DNA of 64,000 nucleotides from Natrinema saccharevitans (GTDB lineage: Archaea > Halobacteriota > Halobacteria > Halobacteriales > Natrialbaceae), in the NCBI RefSeq assembly GCF_001953745.1, contig NZ_LWLN01000001.1, positions 3,224,001 through 3,288,000 of the forward strand, in the 5' to 3' direction. A model generated the notes under the pieces. The model made no database searches. It was not told where the DNA came from and worked only from the letters and a program-made list of their open reading frames with translations. The translations under genes were made by a program, and so were the position numbers. Positions 51,765-60,517 of the stretch are shown here, one piece after another. How positions within the stretch are numbered: position 1 is the first letter of the stretch; each line of letters begins with the position of its first letter.

Positions 51765-52337
51765 CTACAACAGCAGGACCGTGTTCCCCATCCCGCGTCG
51801 CTTCCGCTCGACGAGGTTCTTGGTCTCGAGGCCGTCCAATCCCCGACTGACGGTCGCTTTCGACAGGTCGGTCCGCTCGACGATCTCGCTCTGGGGCAAC
51901 ACGCCGTCGGCCTCGAGCAGCGTCTCGTAGATCTCGCGCTCGTTGTTCGCGAGTCGCTCGGCCGTCTCCTCCCACTCCCGGCGGCGGGCCTCGAGGAGTT
52001 CGTCGCTCGGTTCGCCGTCGGCTTTCGTTTCGGCGGGAGCCGGTCCCGCCTGTTCCTCGTCGCCGTTCGGCCGTCGCCGCGCCGTGCCGGAGTCCGCGCC
52101 TCCGTCTCCGAGGAGGATGTACGTGCCGCTCGCGCCGAGCGAACACGCCGCGACCGCGATCACTGCGACGTCGGCGTATTCGAAGTAGCCGCCCAGTTCG
52201 GCGACTTCGGTCCCGTTTTCGCCGACCGTGACCATGACCGGCGACGGGTTGATCAGTTGGATCGCCAGTACGATCGTCGACGCGAGAAAGAGGACCGCCG
52301 CGAAGAGCTGTCTGGTGTGGAGGGCCCGCAGGTCCAT
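51765..52337 (-). CDS. Membrane-tethered winged-helix transcription regulator
   Basis: A 190-aa protein starting MDLRALHTRQLFAAVLFLAS at 52337. Two N-terminal helices (FAAVLFLASTIVLAIQLINP; ADVAVIAVAACSLGASGTYI) are joined by an external loop. A cytoplasmic acidic linker of 40 residues leads to a MarR/TrmB-like winged helix (ANNEREIYETLLEADGVLPQ; SEIVERTDLSKATVSRGLDG; LETKNLVERKRRGMGNTVLL). Such one-component regulators sense something at the membrane. It sits between two exported repeat proteins and likely regulates them and itself. Confidence 0.85.
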   Translation of the reverse strand: MDLRALHTRQLFAAVLFLASTIVLAIQLINPSPVMVTVGENGTEVAELGGYFEYADVAVIAVAACSLGASGTYILLGDGGADSGTARRRPNGDEEQAGPAPAETKADGEPSDELLEARRREWEETAERLANNEREIYETLLEADGVLPQSEIVERTDLSKATVSRGLDGLETKNLVERKRRGMGNTVLLL

Positions 52338-52395
52338 AGGTCGCCATTCGAACACGTCTCCTAATGACCTCCGATTCGGTTCGGGAAAACAGCCG

Positions 52396-52442
52396 TGAAA
52401 CGACCCTGAAACAGGCCTGAAACGCGTTTCAAACGAGTTTCG
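52396..52442. promoter_or_regulatory. Helically phased TGAAAC repeats and palindrome (putative operator)
   Basis: In the divergent promoter between the regulator and the exported protein, TGAAAC occurs at 52396, 52407 and 52418, exactly 11 bases apart (one helical turn each). The last copy forms a perfect 14-bp palindrome TGAAACGCGTTTCA (52418-52431) followed by AAACGAGTTTCG (52431-52442). This fits cooperative binding of a dimeric regulator on one DNA face. The block starts about 60 bases before the regulator's start and ends 40 bases before the next gene. Confidence 0.6.
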
Positions 52443-52481
52443 ACACAACGTTGATGGGGGCTTCCGGACAACGACGTACGT

Positions 52482-53135
52482 ATGAACCGTCCCGTGGTCG
52501 TCCGGGTGATCGCGTTGCTCGCTCTCGCGTCGTTCGGCGTCGGAACGGCGTGGGCGGGGGCCGCCGTCGGGCTCGGCGACCCGATCGCGGCCGGCCCCGG
52601 CGGCGAGTTCAGCGTCTCCGAAACCGACGTGACGTTTTCGGACGGCGACCGCGAGGTCACCGTCCTCGAGAACGTCTCCGGAACCGAGTCGATCGAGATC
52701 GCGGCGGCCGACGGGCGACTGACCGTCGATTCCGAACCGGCCGATCCGCTGACGGACGCGGAACGCGACCGCGCCCTCGAGATCGCGCGCGACAACGAGA
52801 CCGTCACACGGCGGCTCGCGTCGATGGACGAGTACGAACTCGCGGTCGAACCCATCTACGGGATCCACGCTGACTCGGTGCAGCAAACGTCGATCTCCGG
52901 CTCCGAGTGGACGGTCGTCGAGGCGGAAAACGGGACCGAGGTCCGGACGTTCGACGTCGAATCCGAACCTTCCTCGGTCGAGCAAGGAGACGACGAAGTC
53001 GTGATTTCGCCCGCCGAGCAGTCGTACGCCGACGACGACGTCACCGTCGAGATCAGCGAACCGGGATCGAGCGAGCCGCGATACGAAGCGCAGGTCGATC
53101 TGGCGGCCGAGCGGGTCGTCATCGTCACGGACTGA
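52482..53135 (+). CDS. Exported protein with one repeat domain, relative of the 50576-51592 product
   Basis: A 217-aa protein with a Sec-type N-terminus (PVVVRVIALLALASFGVGTA WAGAA) and an acidic exported part. Residues about 88-150 (LTDAERDRALEIARDNETVT RRLA; DEYELAVEPIYGI) match the repeat of the protein across the regulator gene (LTDAELETVRTLVTNDEEAT ERL; ITLAVHGV). No catalytic motif is seen. It shares putative operators with that gene, so both are probably induced together. Confidence 0.7.
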   Translation: MNRPVVVRVIALLALASFGVGTAWAGAAVGLGDPIAAGPGGEFSVSETDVTFSDGDREVTVLENVSGTESIEIAAADGRLTVDSEPADPLTDAERDRALEIARDNETVTRRLASMDEYELAVEPIYGIHADSVQQTSISGSEWTVVEAENGTEVRTFDVESEPSSVEQGDDEVVISPAEQSYADDDVTVEISEPGSSEPRYEAQVDLAAERVVIVTD

Positions 53136-53230
53136 GCTGCCTGCGACGACGCCGAGCCGACACTGCGGCTATACCGCGCGGGACCCGCGATATCGATTCC
53201 TCTTTACTGCCGGAGGCGATTAGGTCGGGT

Positions 53231-56200
53231 ATGAGCAGGTTCGCCGAGGTCGACGACCAGTACGACCCCCACGAACTCGAGCAGCGGGTCTTCGAGTACT
53301 GGGACGACGTCGACGCCTACGAGCAGACGGTCGAGCATCGGTCCGACGGTGAGTCCTTCTTCTTCGTCGACGGCCCGCCGTACACGTCGGGGTCGGCCCA
53401 CATGGGGACGACCTGGAACAAGTCGCTGAAAGACGTTTACCTCCGCTTCTTCCGGATGCAGGGGTACGACGTCACCGACCGCCCCGGCTACGACATGCAC
53501 GGGCTCCCTATCGAGACTCGCGTCGAGGAGAAACTCGGCTTCGAGAACAAAAAGGACATCGAGGAGTTCGGCGAGGAGAACTTCATCCAGGAGTGCAAGG
53601 ACTACGCCGACGAGCAACTCGAGGGCCTGCAGGCGGACTTTCAGGACTTCGGGGTCTGGATGGACTGGGACGACCCCTACAAGACGGTCGAACCGGAGTA
53701 CATGGAGGCCGCGTGGTGGGGATTCTCGAACGCCGCCGACCGCGGCTTAGTCGAGAAGGGCCACCGATCGATCTCGCAGTGCCCCCGGTGTGAGACCGCG
53801 ATCGCGAACAACGAGGTCGAGTACGAGGACGTCGAGGACCCCTCGATCTACGTCAAGTTTGACCTCGAGGACCGGGACGGGAAACTCGTCATCTGGACGA
53901 CGACGCCGTGGACGATTCCCGCCAACACCTTCGTCGCGGTCGACGAGGAGGGCGAGTACGTCGGCGTCCGCGCCGAGAGAGACGGCGAGGAGGAACTGCT
54001 GTACGTCGCCGAGCCGAAGTTCGAGGAGGTACTGAAAGCGGGCCGCTACGACGACTACGAAGTCGTCGAGGAACACACCGGCGAGGACCTGCTCGGGTGG
54101 GCCTACGAACACCCGATGGCCGACCGCGTCCCCGCCCACCCCGACCACGAGGGGGCCTGTCAGGTCTACGCCGCGGACTACGTCGACACGCACGGCGACG
54201 GGACCGGCCTCGTTCACTCCGCGCCCGGCCACGGTGAGGAGGACTTCGAGCGCGGCCGCGAACTCGACTTCCCGATCTTCTGTCCCGTCGGCAGCGACGG
54301 CGTCTACACCGATCAGGGCGGCGCGTACGAGGGACAGTTCGTCCGCGACGCCAACGAGGAGATCATCGCCGACCTCGAGGACGACGGCGACCTGCTCGCG
54401 TCGGAGACGATCTCCCACAGCTACGGCCACTGCTGGCGCTGTGACACGGGCATCGTCCAGATCGTCACCGACCAGTGGTTCATCACGATCACCGACGTGA
54501 AAGACGAGCTGCTCGACAACATCGAGGACAGCGAGTGGCACCCCGAGTGGGCCCGCGACAACCGCTTCCGTGACTTCGTCGAGGAAGCGCCGGACTGGAA
54601 CGTCTCGCGCCAGCGCTACTGGGGCATCCCGCTGCCCGTCTGGACCCCCGAGGACCGCGACGACGACGAGGACCGCATCGTCGTCGGCGACCGCGAGGAA
54701 CTCGCCGAGCGGGTCGATCAGGAGATCGACCCCGACGAGGTCGACCTCCACAAGGACACCGTCGACGAGTTGACGATCACCGAGGACGGGACCACTTATA
54801 CCCGCGTCCCCGACGTTTTCGACGTCTGGCTCGACTCCTCGGTCGCCTCGTGGGGCACCCTGAACTACCCCTCCGACGACAGCCGCTTCGACGAACTCTG
54901 GCCCGCCGACTTCATCCTCGAGGCCCACGACCAGACCCGAGGTTGGTTCTGGTCCCAGCTGGGGATGGGCACCGCCGCGCTCGGCGACAGCCCCTACGAG
55001 GAGGTGCTGATGCACGGCCACGCGCTGATGCCCGACGGCCGCGCGATGAGCAAGTCCAAGGACATCCTGATCGATCCCCACGAGGCGATCGACCGCCACG
55101 GCCGGGACGTGATGCGGCTGTTCCTGCTGTCGAACAACCCGCAGGGCGAGGACATGCGCTTCGACTGGGACGGGATGCAGACGATGGAGAACCACCTCCG
55201 GACGCTGTGGAACGTCTTCCGGTTCCCGCTGCCGTACATGCGGTTAGACGAGTTCGATCCCACCGAGACGACCCTCGAGTCGGTCGACGACCACCTCGAG
55301 CCCCTCGACGAGTGGGTCCTCGCTCGGCTGCAGTCCACGAAGGCCGAGATGACCGACGCGTTCGAGGACTTCCGCCAGGACAAGGCCATCGACGCTCTCC
55401 TCGAGTTCGTCGTCGAGGACGTCTCCCGATTCTACGTGCAGGCGGTCCGCGAGCGCATGTGGGACGAGGCCGACAGCGATTCGAAACGGGCCGCCTACGC
55501 GACGCTCTACCGCGTGCTGCGGGAGACGGTCGCGCTGCTGGCTCCCTACGCGCCGTTCATCAGCGAGGAGATCTACGGCACGCTGACCGGCGACGACGGC
55601 CACCCGACCGTCCACATGGAGGACTGGCCCGCAGTCGAGGAGTACTGGGCCGACGAACAACTCGAGACCGACGTCGCGCTCCTCCGCGCGATCGAGGAAG
55701 CCGGCGCGAACGCCCGCCAGCAGGCCGGCCGCAAGCTTCGCTGGCCCGTCCCGCGGGTCGTCGTCGCCGCCGACGACGAGCGGGTCGTCGAGGCCGTGTC
55801 CCGCCACCCCGGCCTGCTCGAGGAGCGGCTCAACGCCCGCGAGATCGAACTCGTCTCGCCCGACGAGCGCTGGGGCGAACTCGCCTACAGCGCCGAGGCC
55901 GACATGAGCGAACTCGGGCCGGCCTTCGGCGACCGCGCCGGACAGGTCATGAACGCGCTCAACGAAGCCCGCATCGACGAGCCGGGTCTCGAGGCGATCG
56001 AAGACGCCGTGTCCGACGTCCTCGAGGACGACGAGGAGATCTCCGACGAGATGGTCTCGTTCGTGACTCAGACCCCCGACGACGTCGCCGGCACCGCCTT
56101 CGGCCTCGACGGCGACGACCGCGGCGTCGTCTACGTCGACGCCTCGCTGACCGACGACATCGAGAGCGAGGGCTACGCCCGCGAGGTCATCCGCCGGGTT

Positions 56201-56437
56201 CAGGAGATGCGCAAGGACCTCGACCTCGACGTCGAGGAGCGGATCGCGCTGGATCTCACGATCGAGGACGATCGCGTGGCCGATCTCGTCGCCGAACGCA
56301 CGGACCTCATCAGCGAGGAAGTCCGCGCCGACGAGCGCCGCGAGGTCGAGGACGGCCACCGCAAGGAGTGGGAGGTCGAGGGCGTGACGATGGAGATCGC
56401 GCTCGAGCCGCTTGCGGCCGCCGAGGCGTCGGACTGA
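53231..56437 (+). CDS. ileS: Isoleucyl-tRNA synthetase
   Basis: A 1068-aa class I synthetase that charges tRNA-Ile. The nucleotide-binding HIGH equivalent is PPYTSGSAHMGTTWNKSLKD, and the KMSKS motif is MPDGRAMSKSKDILIDPHEA. The editing (CP1) domain lies between (VIWTTTPWTIPANTFVAVDE; GTGLVHSAPGHGEEDFERGR), followed by the anticodon-binding domain and the archaeal C-terminal part (VRADERREVEDGHRKEWEVE). Full length is as expected. The ATG at 53231 starts the conserved MSRFAEVDDQYDPHELEQ. Confidence 0.97.
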   Translation: MSRFAEVDDQYDPHELEQRVFEYWDDVDAYEQTVEHRSDGESFFFVDGPPYTSGSAHMGTTWNKSLKDVYLRFFRMQGYDVTDRPGYDMHGLPIETRVEEKLGFENKKDIEEFGEENFIQECKDYADEQLEGLQADFQDFGVWMDWDDPYKTVEPEYMEAAWWGFSNAADRGLVEKGHRSISQCPRCETAIANNEVEYEDVEDPSIYVKFDLEDRDGKLVIWTTTPWTIPANTFVAVDEEGEYVGVRAERDGEEELLYVAEPKFEEVLKAGRYDDYEVVEEHTGEDLLGWAYEHPMADRVPAHPDHEGACQVYAADYVDTHGDGTGLVHSAPGHGEEDFERGRELDFPIFCPVGSDGVYTDQGGAYEGQFVRDANEEIIADLEDDGDLLASETISHSYGHCWRCDTGIVQIVTDQWFITITDVKDELLDNIEDSEWHPEWARDNRFRDFVEEAPDWNVSRQRYWGIPLPVWTPEDRDDDEDRIVVGDREELAERVDQEIDPDEVDLHKDTVDELTITEDGTTYTRVPDVFDVWLDSSVASWGTLNYPSDDSRFDELWPADFILEAHDQTRGWFWSQLGMGTAALGDSPYEEVLMHGHALMPDGRAMSKSKDILIDPHEAIDRHGRDVMRLFLLSNNPQGEDMRFDWDGMQTMENHLRTLWNVFRFPLPYMRLDEFDPTETTLESVDDHLEPLDEWVLARLQSTKAEMTDAFEDFRQDKAIDALLEFVVEDVSRFYVQAVRERMWDEADSDSKRAAYATLYRVLRETVALLAPYAPFISEEIYGTLTGDDGHPTVHMEDWPAVEEYWADEQLETDVALLRAIEEAGANARQQAGRKLRWPVPRVVVAADDERVVEAVSRHPGLLEERLNAREIELVSPDERWGELAYSAEADMSELGPAFGDRAGQVMNALNEARIDEPGLEAIEDAVSDVLEDDEEISDEMVSFVTQTPDDVAGTAFGLDGDDRGVVYVDASLTDDIESEGYAREVIRRVQEMRKDLDLDVEERIALDLTIEDDRVADLVAERTDLISEEVRADERREVEDGHRKEWEVEGVTMEIALEPLAAAEASD

Positions 56438-56450
56438 GACCGGTAATTCA

Positions 56451-56485
56451 CAGACCGGGAGGCGAAGCCGACCGGTCTGGTTTTT
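56451..56485 (+). terminator. Terminator hairpin after ileS
   Basis: CAGACCGG (56451-56458) pairs with CCGGTCTG (56472-56479) around a 13-base loop, followed by a T run (56481-56485), 14 bases after the ileS stop codon. This is a strong stem-T-tract terminator on the plus strand. Confidence 0.65.
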
Positions 56486-56500
56486 GGTCCAGATTTTTGC

Positions 56501-58345
56501 GTGAGCGGTCGCGAACATCGTGAGCGACCCGAGCGGAAAAAGGTGGATGCCGAGATCGCGCTCGAGCGAGGTGCGACCGTCGAGTCGACCACCGGCTTCG
56601 AGCGGACCGGCGAGCGGAGCCTCGAGTGGACGGGGACGACCGACGAGCCGACGGTACGATATACGATGCCGGCCGATCGAACGGGTGAGCGGGGTGCCGA
56701 CGCGATCGGCGAGGGGTATTCCTTCGTCGACACCGGCGAGTGGGCGGTCGTCCCGGTTCCGGACGTGGCGATCTCGCTGCGCCGGACGGATCCCGTCGGC
56801 ATCGAGGAGACGGTCCGCGTCGACGGCCCCGGCGCGACCGGCGGCGACATCGCGTTCTTCGGCGCGGTGACCGAACGCGAGCGGACCGTCGACGGGGAGC
56901 GGTTCCGGCTGGCCGTCCCCGAGGCCGCGACACTCGAGGAGTCGCCCGACGCGATCCTCGCGGCGCTGGCCGACGCGAGCGACCGGCTCGAGGTCGGAGC
57001 GCGACCCGACGAGACGTTCGTCGTCGCGGTCCCCGACACCGTCGACTGGGGACTGCGGGGCATCCAGTACGGCGAGTCCGACGCCTGGGTCGTCGCGGAC
57101 GAACCGCTCGACGGTCCGAACCCGGCCTGGCTCCACGAGTACGTCCACGTCCGCCAGCGCTTTGCAAACACCGCCGACGGGACGACGACCGAGACGGAGT
57201 GGGTCGTCGAGGGGCAGGCGGATTACCACGCGGGACTGCTGGCCCTCGAGGCCGGATACACCGATTTCGAGCAGTTCAGCCGACTGCTCGAGCGCGGGAC
57301 GGAGTCGCCTTACGCGGACGGCGCGCTCGCCGACCCCGCGACGTGGGACCACGAGCGCACCGATTACGTCAACGGCGCGCTTGTAGCCGGCGAGATCGAC
57401 CGACAGTTACGGGTCGCGACCGACGGGGATCGGACGCTGGCGGACGTCGTCCGGAAACTGAACGCCGACGATGACGCGGTGACCGAGGCGGACCTCCTGG
57501 AGTCGATCGAGGCCTACGGCGGGACGGCCGTTCGGACCGACGCCGAGCGCTACACCCGCACGGACGCGACGCCCGACGTGTGGAGCCGGTCGGATCACGG
57601 GGCCGCGTTCGACCAGTCGGTCGCGAGCTTCGCGTCCGGGTTCGGCACCGGCCCGATCGAGGTCGCCGGCGAGGAGTGGCCGCGGTGGTCGGCGTCCGAA
57701 GCGGGCGTCGAGGCCGGCACTGACGAGGCGATCGTCGTGCCCGCCGGCGAGGCGGTGACGGTCCCGGCGACGGTCGACAACGTTGGCGAGCGCGAGGGGA
57801 CGTACGACCTGACGCTGGGGGCCGACGGCAGGACCGTCGATCACCGGCAGGGGACGCTCGCGCCCGGCGAGGACCGCTCTCACCGGCTCTCGTGGACGCC
57901 CGCCGATCCCGGGACGTACGTCCTGCGAATCGGCTCGGACCGGCTGACGGCCGTCGTCCGCTCGGCCCCGAGCGTGACCGTCACCGACCTCCGACTCGAG
58001 CCCGAGTCGGCCGACCCCGGCGAGGCGGTGACGGCGACCGCAACAGTCGAGGCTGCCGCCGACGGTCCCGGAGCCGCCGTCCTCGCGTTCAGGACGATCG
58101 ACGGCGTCGCCGCCGAGCGACCGGTGGCGGTCCGCCCCGACGGGACGGCGACGGTCGAAGCCCAACTCCGGTTCGACGAGGCGGGTCGGTACGAGATCGG
58201 CGCCGGCGATCGAACGGCGACGGTCAGCGTCGGCGAGACGGGGCCGGCCGCGGCGCTCGAAGGCGTTCCCGGCTTCGGGGTGCCGGCGGCGCTCGGTGCG
58301 CTCCTGTTGCTGTTCGCGATCGCGTTCGCGCCGCGGCGACGGTAA
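56501..58345 (+). CDS. PGF-CTERM surface metallopeptidase (gluzincin-like), lacking a signal peptide
   Basis: A 614-aa protein. HEYVH in LHEYVHVRQRF (His212, Glu213, His216) and a downstream VVEGQADYHAG Glu give the H-E-x-x-H ... E zinc ligands of M1/M61-type peptidases. The C-terminal third has CARDB-like beta domains (PATVDNVGEREGTYDLTLGA). It ends in the archaeosortase signal GVPGFGVPAALGALLLLFAI plus a basic tail. The only possible start is GTG 56501, because stops precede it in frame, and residues 1-20 (VSGREHRERPERKKVDAEIA) are not a signal peptide. The N-terminus therefore seems lost, and the protein may not be exported. Confidence 0.75.
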   Translation: MSGREHRERPERKKVDAEIALERGATVESTTGFERTGERSLEWTGTTDEPTVRYTMPADRTGERGADAIGEGYSFVDTGEWAVVPVPDVAISLRRTDPVGIEETVRVDGPGATGGDIAFFGAVTERERTVDGERFRLAVPEAATLEESPDAILAALADASDRLEVGARPDETFVVAVPDTVDWGLRGIQYGESDAWVVADEPLDGPNPAWLHEYVHVRQRFANTADGTTTETEWVVEGQADYHAGLLALEAGYTDFEQFSRLLERGTESPYADGALADPATWDHERTDYVNGALVAGEIDRQLRVATDGDRTLADVVRKLNADDDAVTEADLLESIEAYGGTAVRTDAERYTRTDATPDVWSRSDHGAAFDQSVASFASGFGTGPIEVAGEEWPRWSASEAGVEAGTDEAIVVPAGEAVTVPATVDNVGEREGTYDLTLGADGRTVDHRQGTLAPGEDRSHRLSWTPADPGTYVLRIGSDRLTAVVRSAPSVTVTDLRLEPESADPGEAVTATATVEAAADGPGAAVLAFRTIDGVAAERPVAVRPDGTATVEAQLRFDEAGRYEIGAGDRTATVSVGETGPAAALEGVPGFGVPAALGALLLLFAIAFAPRRR

Positions 58346-58358
58346 TGCCCGCGCCGCC

Positions 58359-58898
58359 TCACTCGAAGTCGACCCGGAACCGACAGGCGTCGGCCCCGTC
58401 TTCGACGCAGTCGGTCTTCGTGACGGTCGCGTCGGCGTCGAACGCGGCGACGAGTCCGTCGAGAATGCCGTGGGCGAGCCCGCAGTACCGGCGGTCTCGG
58501 TGAGTGTCGTACGTGACGGTCGCGTGATCGGACTCGCGGGTACAGGACAGCTCCGGCAGTGACGTCTCGTCGGTGGCGGTTTCGATGTCGTCGTAGACGT
58601 CTTCGAGGCCGACCAGCAACTCGGGGAGGTCCCAGTCGCTGCCGACGTGTGCGCTGAACGTCGAGAGCAGCTCCGGGGCCAGCCGCCGGCCGAAGTCGCG
58701 TTCGATCGCGGCCCTGTCCTGTGTCGCCATCCCCGAGAGCGTCTCGAGGATGGCGTCGATCTCGTCGTCGTCGTAATGCGAGACGGGCAGATACAGCTTC
58801 GGCTCCAGTTCCGATCGCTCGACGATCGTGTCCCAGGTGTCGTCGTCGGTCCGTTCGACGACGTACTCCTCGAGGGTCTTGTGGACGATTCCGTGCAT
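58359..58898 (-). CDS. H-NOX/HNOB-like protein lacking the haem-ligating histidine
   Basis: A 179-aa protein whose start MHGIVHKTLEEYVVERTDDD and length match H-NOX haem domains that bind NO or O2. The canonical proximal His (about residue 102, in 'DEVH') is Tyr102 here (GLEDVYDDIE). The Y-x-S-x-R haem-propionate motif is replaced by YDTHR. Ordinary haem binding is therefore unlikely, unless Tyr serves as the ligand. The C-terminal TKTDCVEDGADACRFRVDF resembles a V4R-type Cys pair, so another ligand or metal is possible. Confidence 0.75.
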   Translation of the reverse strand: MHGIVHKTLEEYVVERTDDDTWDTIVERSELEPKLYLPVSHYDDDEIDAILETLSGMATQDRAAIERDFGRRLAPELLSTFSAHVGSDWDLPELLVGLEDVYDDIETATDETSLPELSCTRESDHATVTYDTHRDRRYCGLAHGILDGLVAAFDADATVTKTDCVEDGADACRFRVDFE

Positions 58899-58991
58899 GT
58901 TCCCCCGCGTTGCCGCCGCGCGGTCGATCCGACCGTGGCGTGCGACGCGATACCACCTAGACCCGTGTCCGGCGACTACTTAATCGTTTAC

Positions 58992-59849
58992 TTACAGGTG
59001 TTCGGCGAGCGTGGGGGCGACCGAGACGGTATCGACGCCCCGCTCGATGGTGTCGGTGCCGTAGATCGCCTCGACGCCGGCCCGCGAGAGCTTCGTGACG
59101 GCGTCGCGGGCGAGCAGCGGGTGGACGCAGGTGACGAACAGGCGGTCGGCGTCGCGCTCGGTGAGGACGCCGACGGCTTCGCTCATCGTCGAGCCCGTCG
59201 CGATGATGTCGTCGACGACGACGACGTCGCGGTCGGCTACGTCGACATCGCTGGGCGTGATCTCGACCTCGGTGCCGGAGTGGCGGGTCTTCTCGAAGTA
59301 GTCGGTTTCGCCCGTCCCGTAGGCGTCGCGGGCCGTCTCGGCCAGTTCGATCGCGCCGGCGTCCGGCGAGAGAAAGACGGGTTCGGTGAGGTCGTCGGGA
59401 AGGGGATCGGCCAACTGGCCAGCCGCGTCGACGGCCGTCGCCGTCGGCTCGAAGAACTCACAGACGGCGGTCTCGTGGGGATTGACGGTCAGCACGCGGT
59501 CGGTCCCGGTCGAGATCGCGCGGGCGACCGCCCGCGCGGAGACGGGATGGCCCGGCTCGAAGGGCGCGTCCTGACGGCCGTACCCCATGTAGGGTAGGAC
59601 GGTGACGATCTTCTCGACGCCGGCCTCGCGGACCGCGTCTTGCAACTGGAGCAGTTCGAGGTGGGCGTCGCTCGAGACGGTCGAGGCGACGATCACGGCC
59701 CGATCTGGGTCGGCCTCGGCGACGCCGGGGGCGGCCGCGAGCAGTTCGCCGTCGGGAAAGCGGTCGTACTCGACGGCGGCGAGCGGTTCCTCGAGTTCGC
59801 GTGCCAGCGCCGCGGCCAGTGCCTGCGACGCGGAGCCGCTGACGATCAT
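58992..59849 (-). CDS. prs: Ribose-phosphate pyrophosphokinase
   Basis: A 285-aa enzyme making PRPP from ribose-5-phosphate and ATP. The ATP/ribose-phosphate parts are YDRFPDGELLAAAPGVAEAD and VLPYMGYGRQDAPFEPGHPV (GRQD motif), and the PRPP signature is RDVVVVDDIIATGSTMSEAV. PRPP feeds the histidine genes, upp and the PRTase of this window. Archaeal length is normal; the start at 59849 begins MIVSGSASQALAAALA. Confidence 0.95.
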   Translation of the reverse strand: MIVSGSASQALAAALARELEEPLAAVEYDRFPDGELLAAAPGVAEADPDRAVIVASTVSSDAHLELLQLQDAVREAGVEKIVTVLPYMGYGRQDAPFEPGHPVSARAVARAISTGTDRVLTVNPHETAVCEFFEPTATAVDAAGQLADPLPDDLTEPVFLSPDAGAIELAETARDAYGTGETDYFEKTRHSGTEVEITPSDVDVADRDVVVVDDIIATGSTMSEAVGVLTERDADRLFVTCVHPLLARDAVTKLSRAGVEAIYGTDTIERGVDTVSVAPTLAEHL

Positions 59850-59916
59850 AGTCGGTTCGACAGCGCGGGGGCTAAACCAGTTTTCGTTCTGGACCCGCTC
59901 GAGACGGCCGCCGGGC

Positions 59917-60450
59917 TCACGATCCGGAGCCGGTCTCGGCCTCGTCGACCGTCGCCTCGCCCTCCCCGCAGGGGCCGCCGCCGGTATCGCCGCTGATCGT
60001 CAGTCCGCCCTCGCGTCCGATCAACACGAAGACGTTGACGCAGTTGGGGCCGTTCCACCGCTCCGGAGTGATCCGTGTCGGGTCGCCGCCGTCGAGGCGT
60101 ACCAGCACGCGGAACGCGCCGGGCTCGGTCGACCAGTCGCGCTCGAGATCGACGCCCTCGCCGCCCTCGAGGCCGTGGGTCGACCAGTGTTCGGGTTCGC
60201 CGTCGAACTCGACGATGACGTCGACGCTGTGTGACGTGTCGTCCAAGTTCTCGACGACGACGTTTCCGAGCAGCGTCCCGCCGGCGCCCTCGTCGGCGTC
60301 GGTCCCGTCATTGCCGGTCGAATCGTCGCCGTCCGTCGAGCCGTCCCCGTTGCCGTTCCCCGAATCGTCGCTCCCCGTACAGCCGGCGACCGCGCCGGTG
60401 AGGGCAGTGCCGGTCACGGCAAGCAGTCGCCGTCGTGGTATCGCTCCCAT
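59917..60450 (-). CDS. Tat lipoprotein of unknown function
   Basis: A 177-aa protein with an RR signal and lipobox: MGAIPRRRLLAVTGTALTGA VAGCTG, Cys24 being lipidated and anchored outside. An acidic Ser/Gly/Asp linker is followed by a beta-sandwich-like domain (GNVVVENLDDTSHSVDVIVE FDGEPEHWS; VNVFVLIGREGGLTISGD) with a Cys pair in the mature part. It resembles small haloarchaeal surface lipoproteins; ligand unknown. It converges on nothing and stands next to prs on the same strand. Confidence 0.75.
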   Translation of the reverse strand: MGAIPRRRLLAVTGTALTGAVAGCTGSDDSGNGNGDGSTDGDDSTGNDGTDADEGAGGTLLGNVVVENLDDTSHSVDVIVEFDGEPEHWSTHGLEGGEGVDLERDWSTEPGAFRVLVRLDGGDPTRITPERWNGPNCVNVFVLIGREGGLTISGDTGGGPCGEGEATVDEAETGSGS

Positions 60451-60517
60451 CTATCTCGTGGGTGGTCAGCCCGCGTAGTTAAACCTCCGTCAGACGCCGA
60501 TCGGGCAGTCGCCCCCG

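Noticed and set aside
52907-53230. In-frame extension upstream of the ileS ATG
   Set aside because: The extra 108 residues overlap another supported gene in a different frame and are Arg-rich. The conserved ileS start is at 53231.
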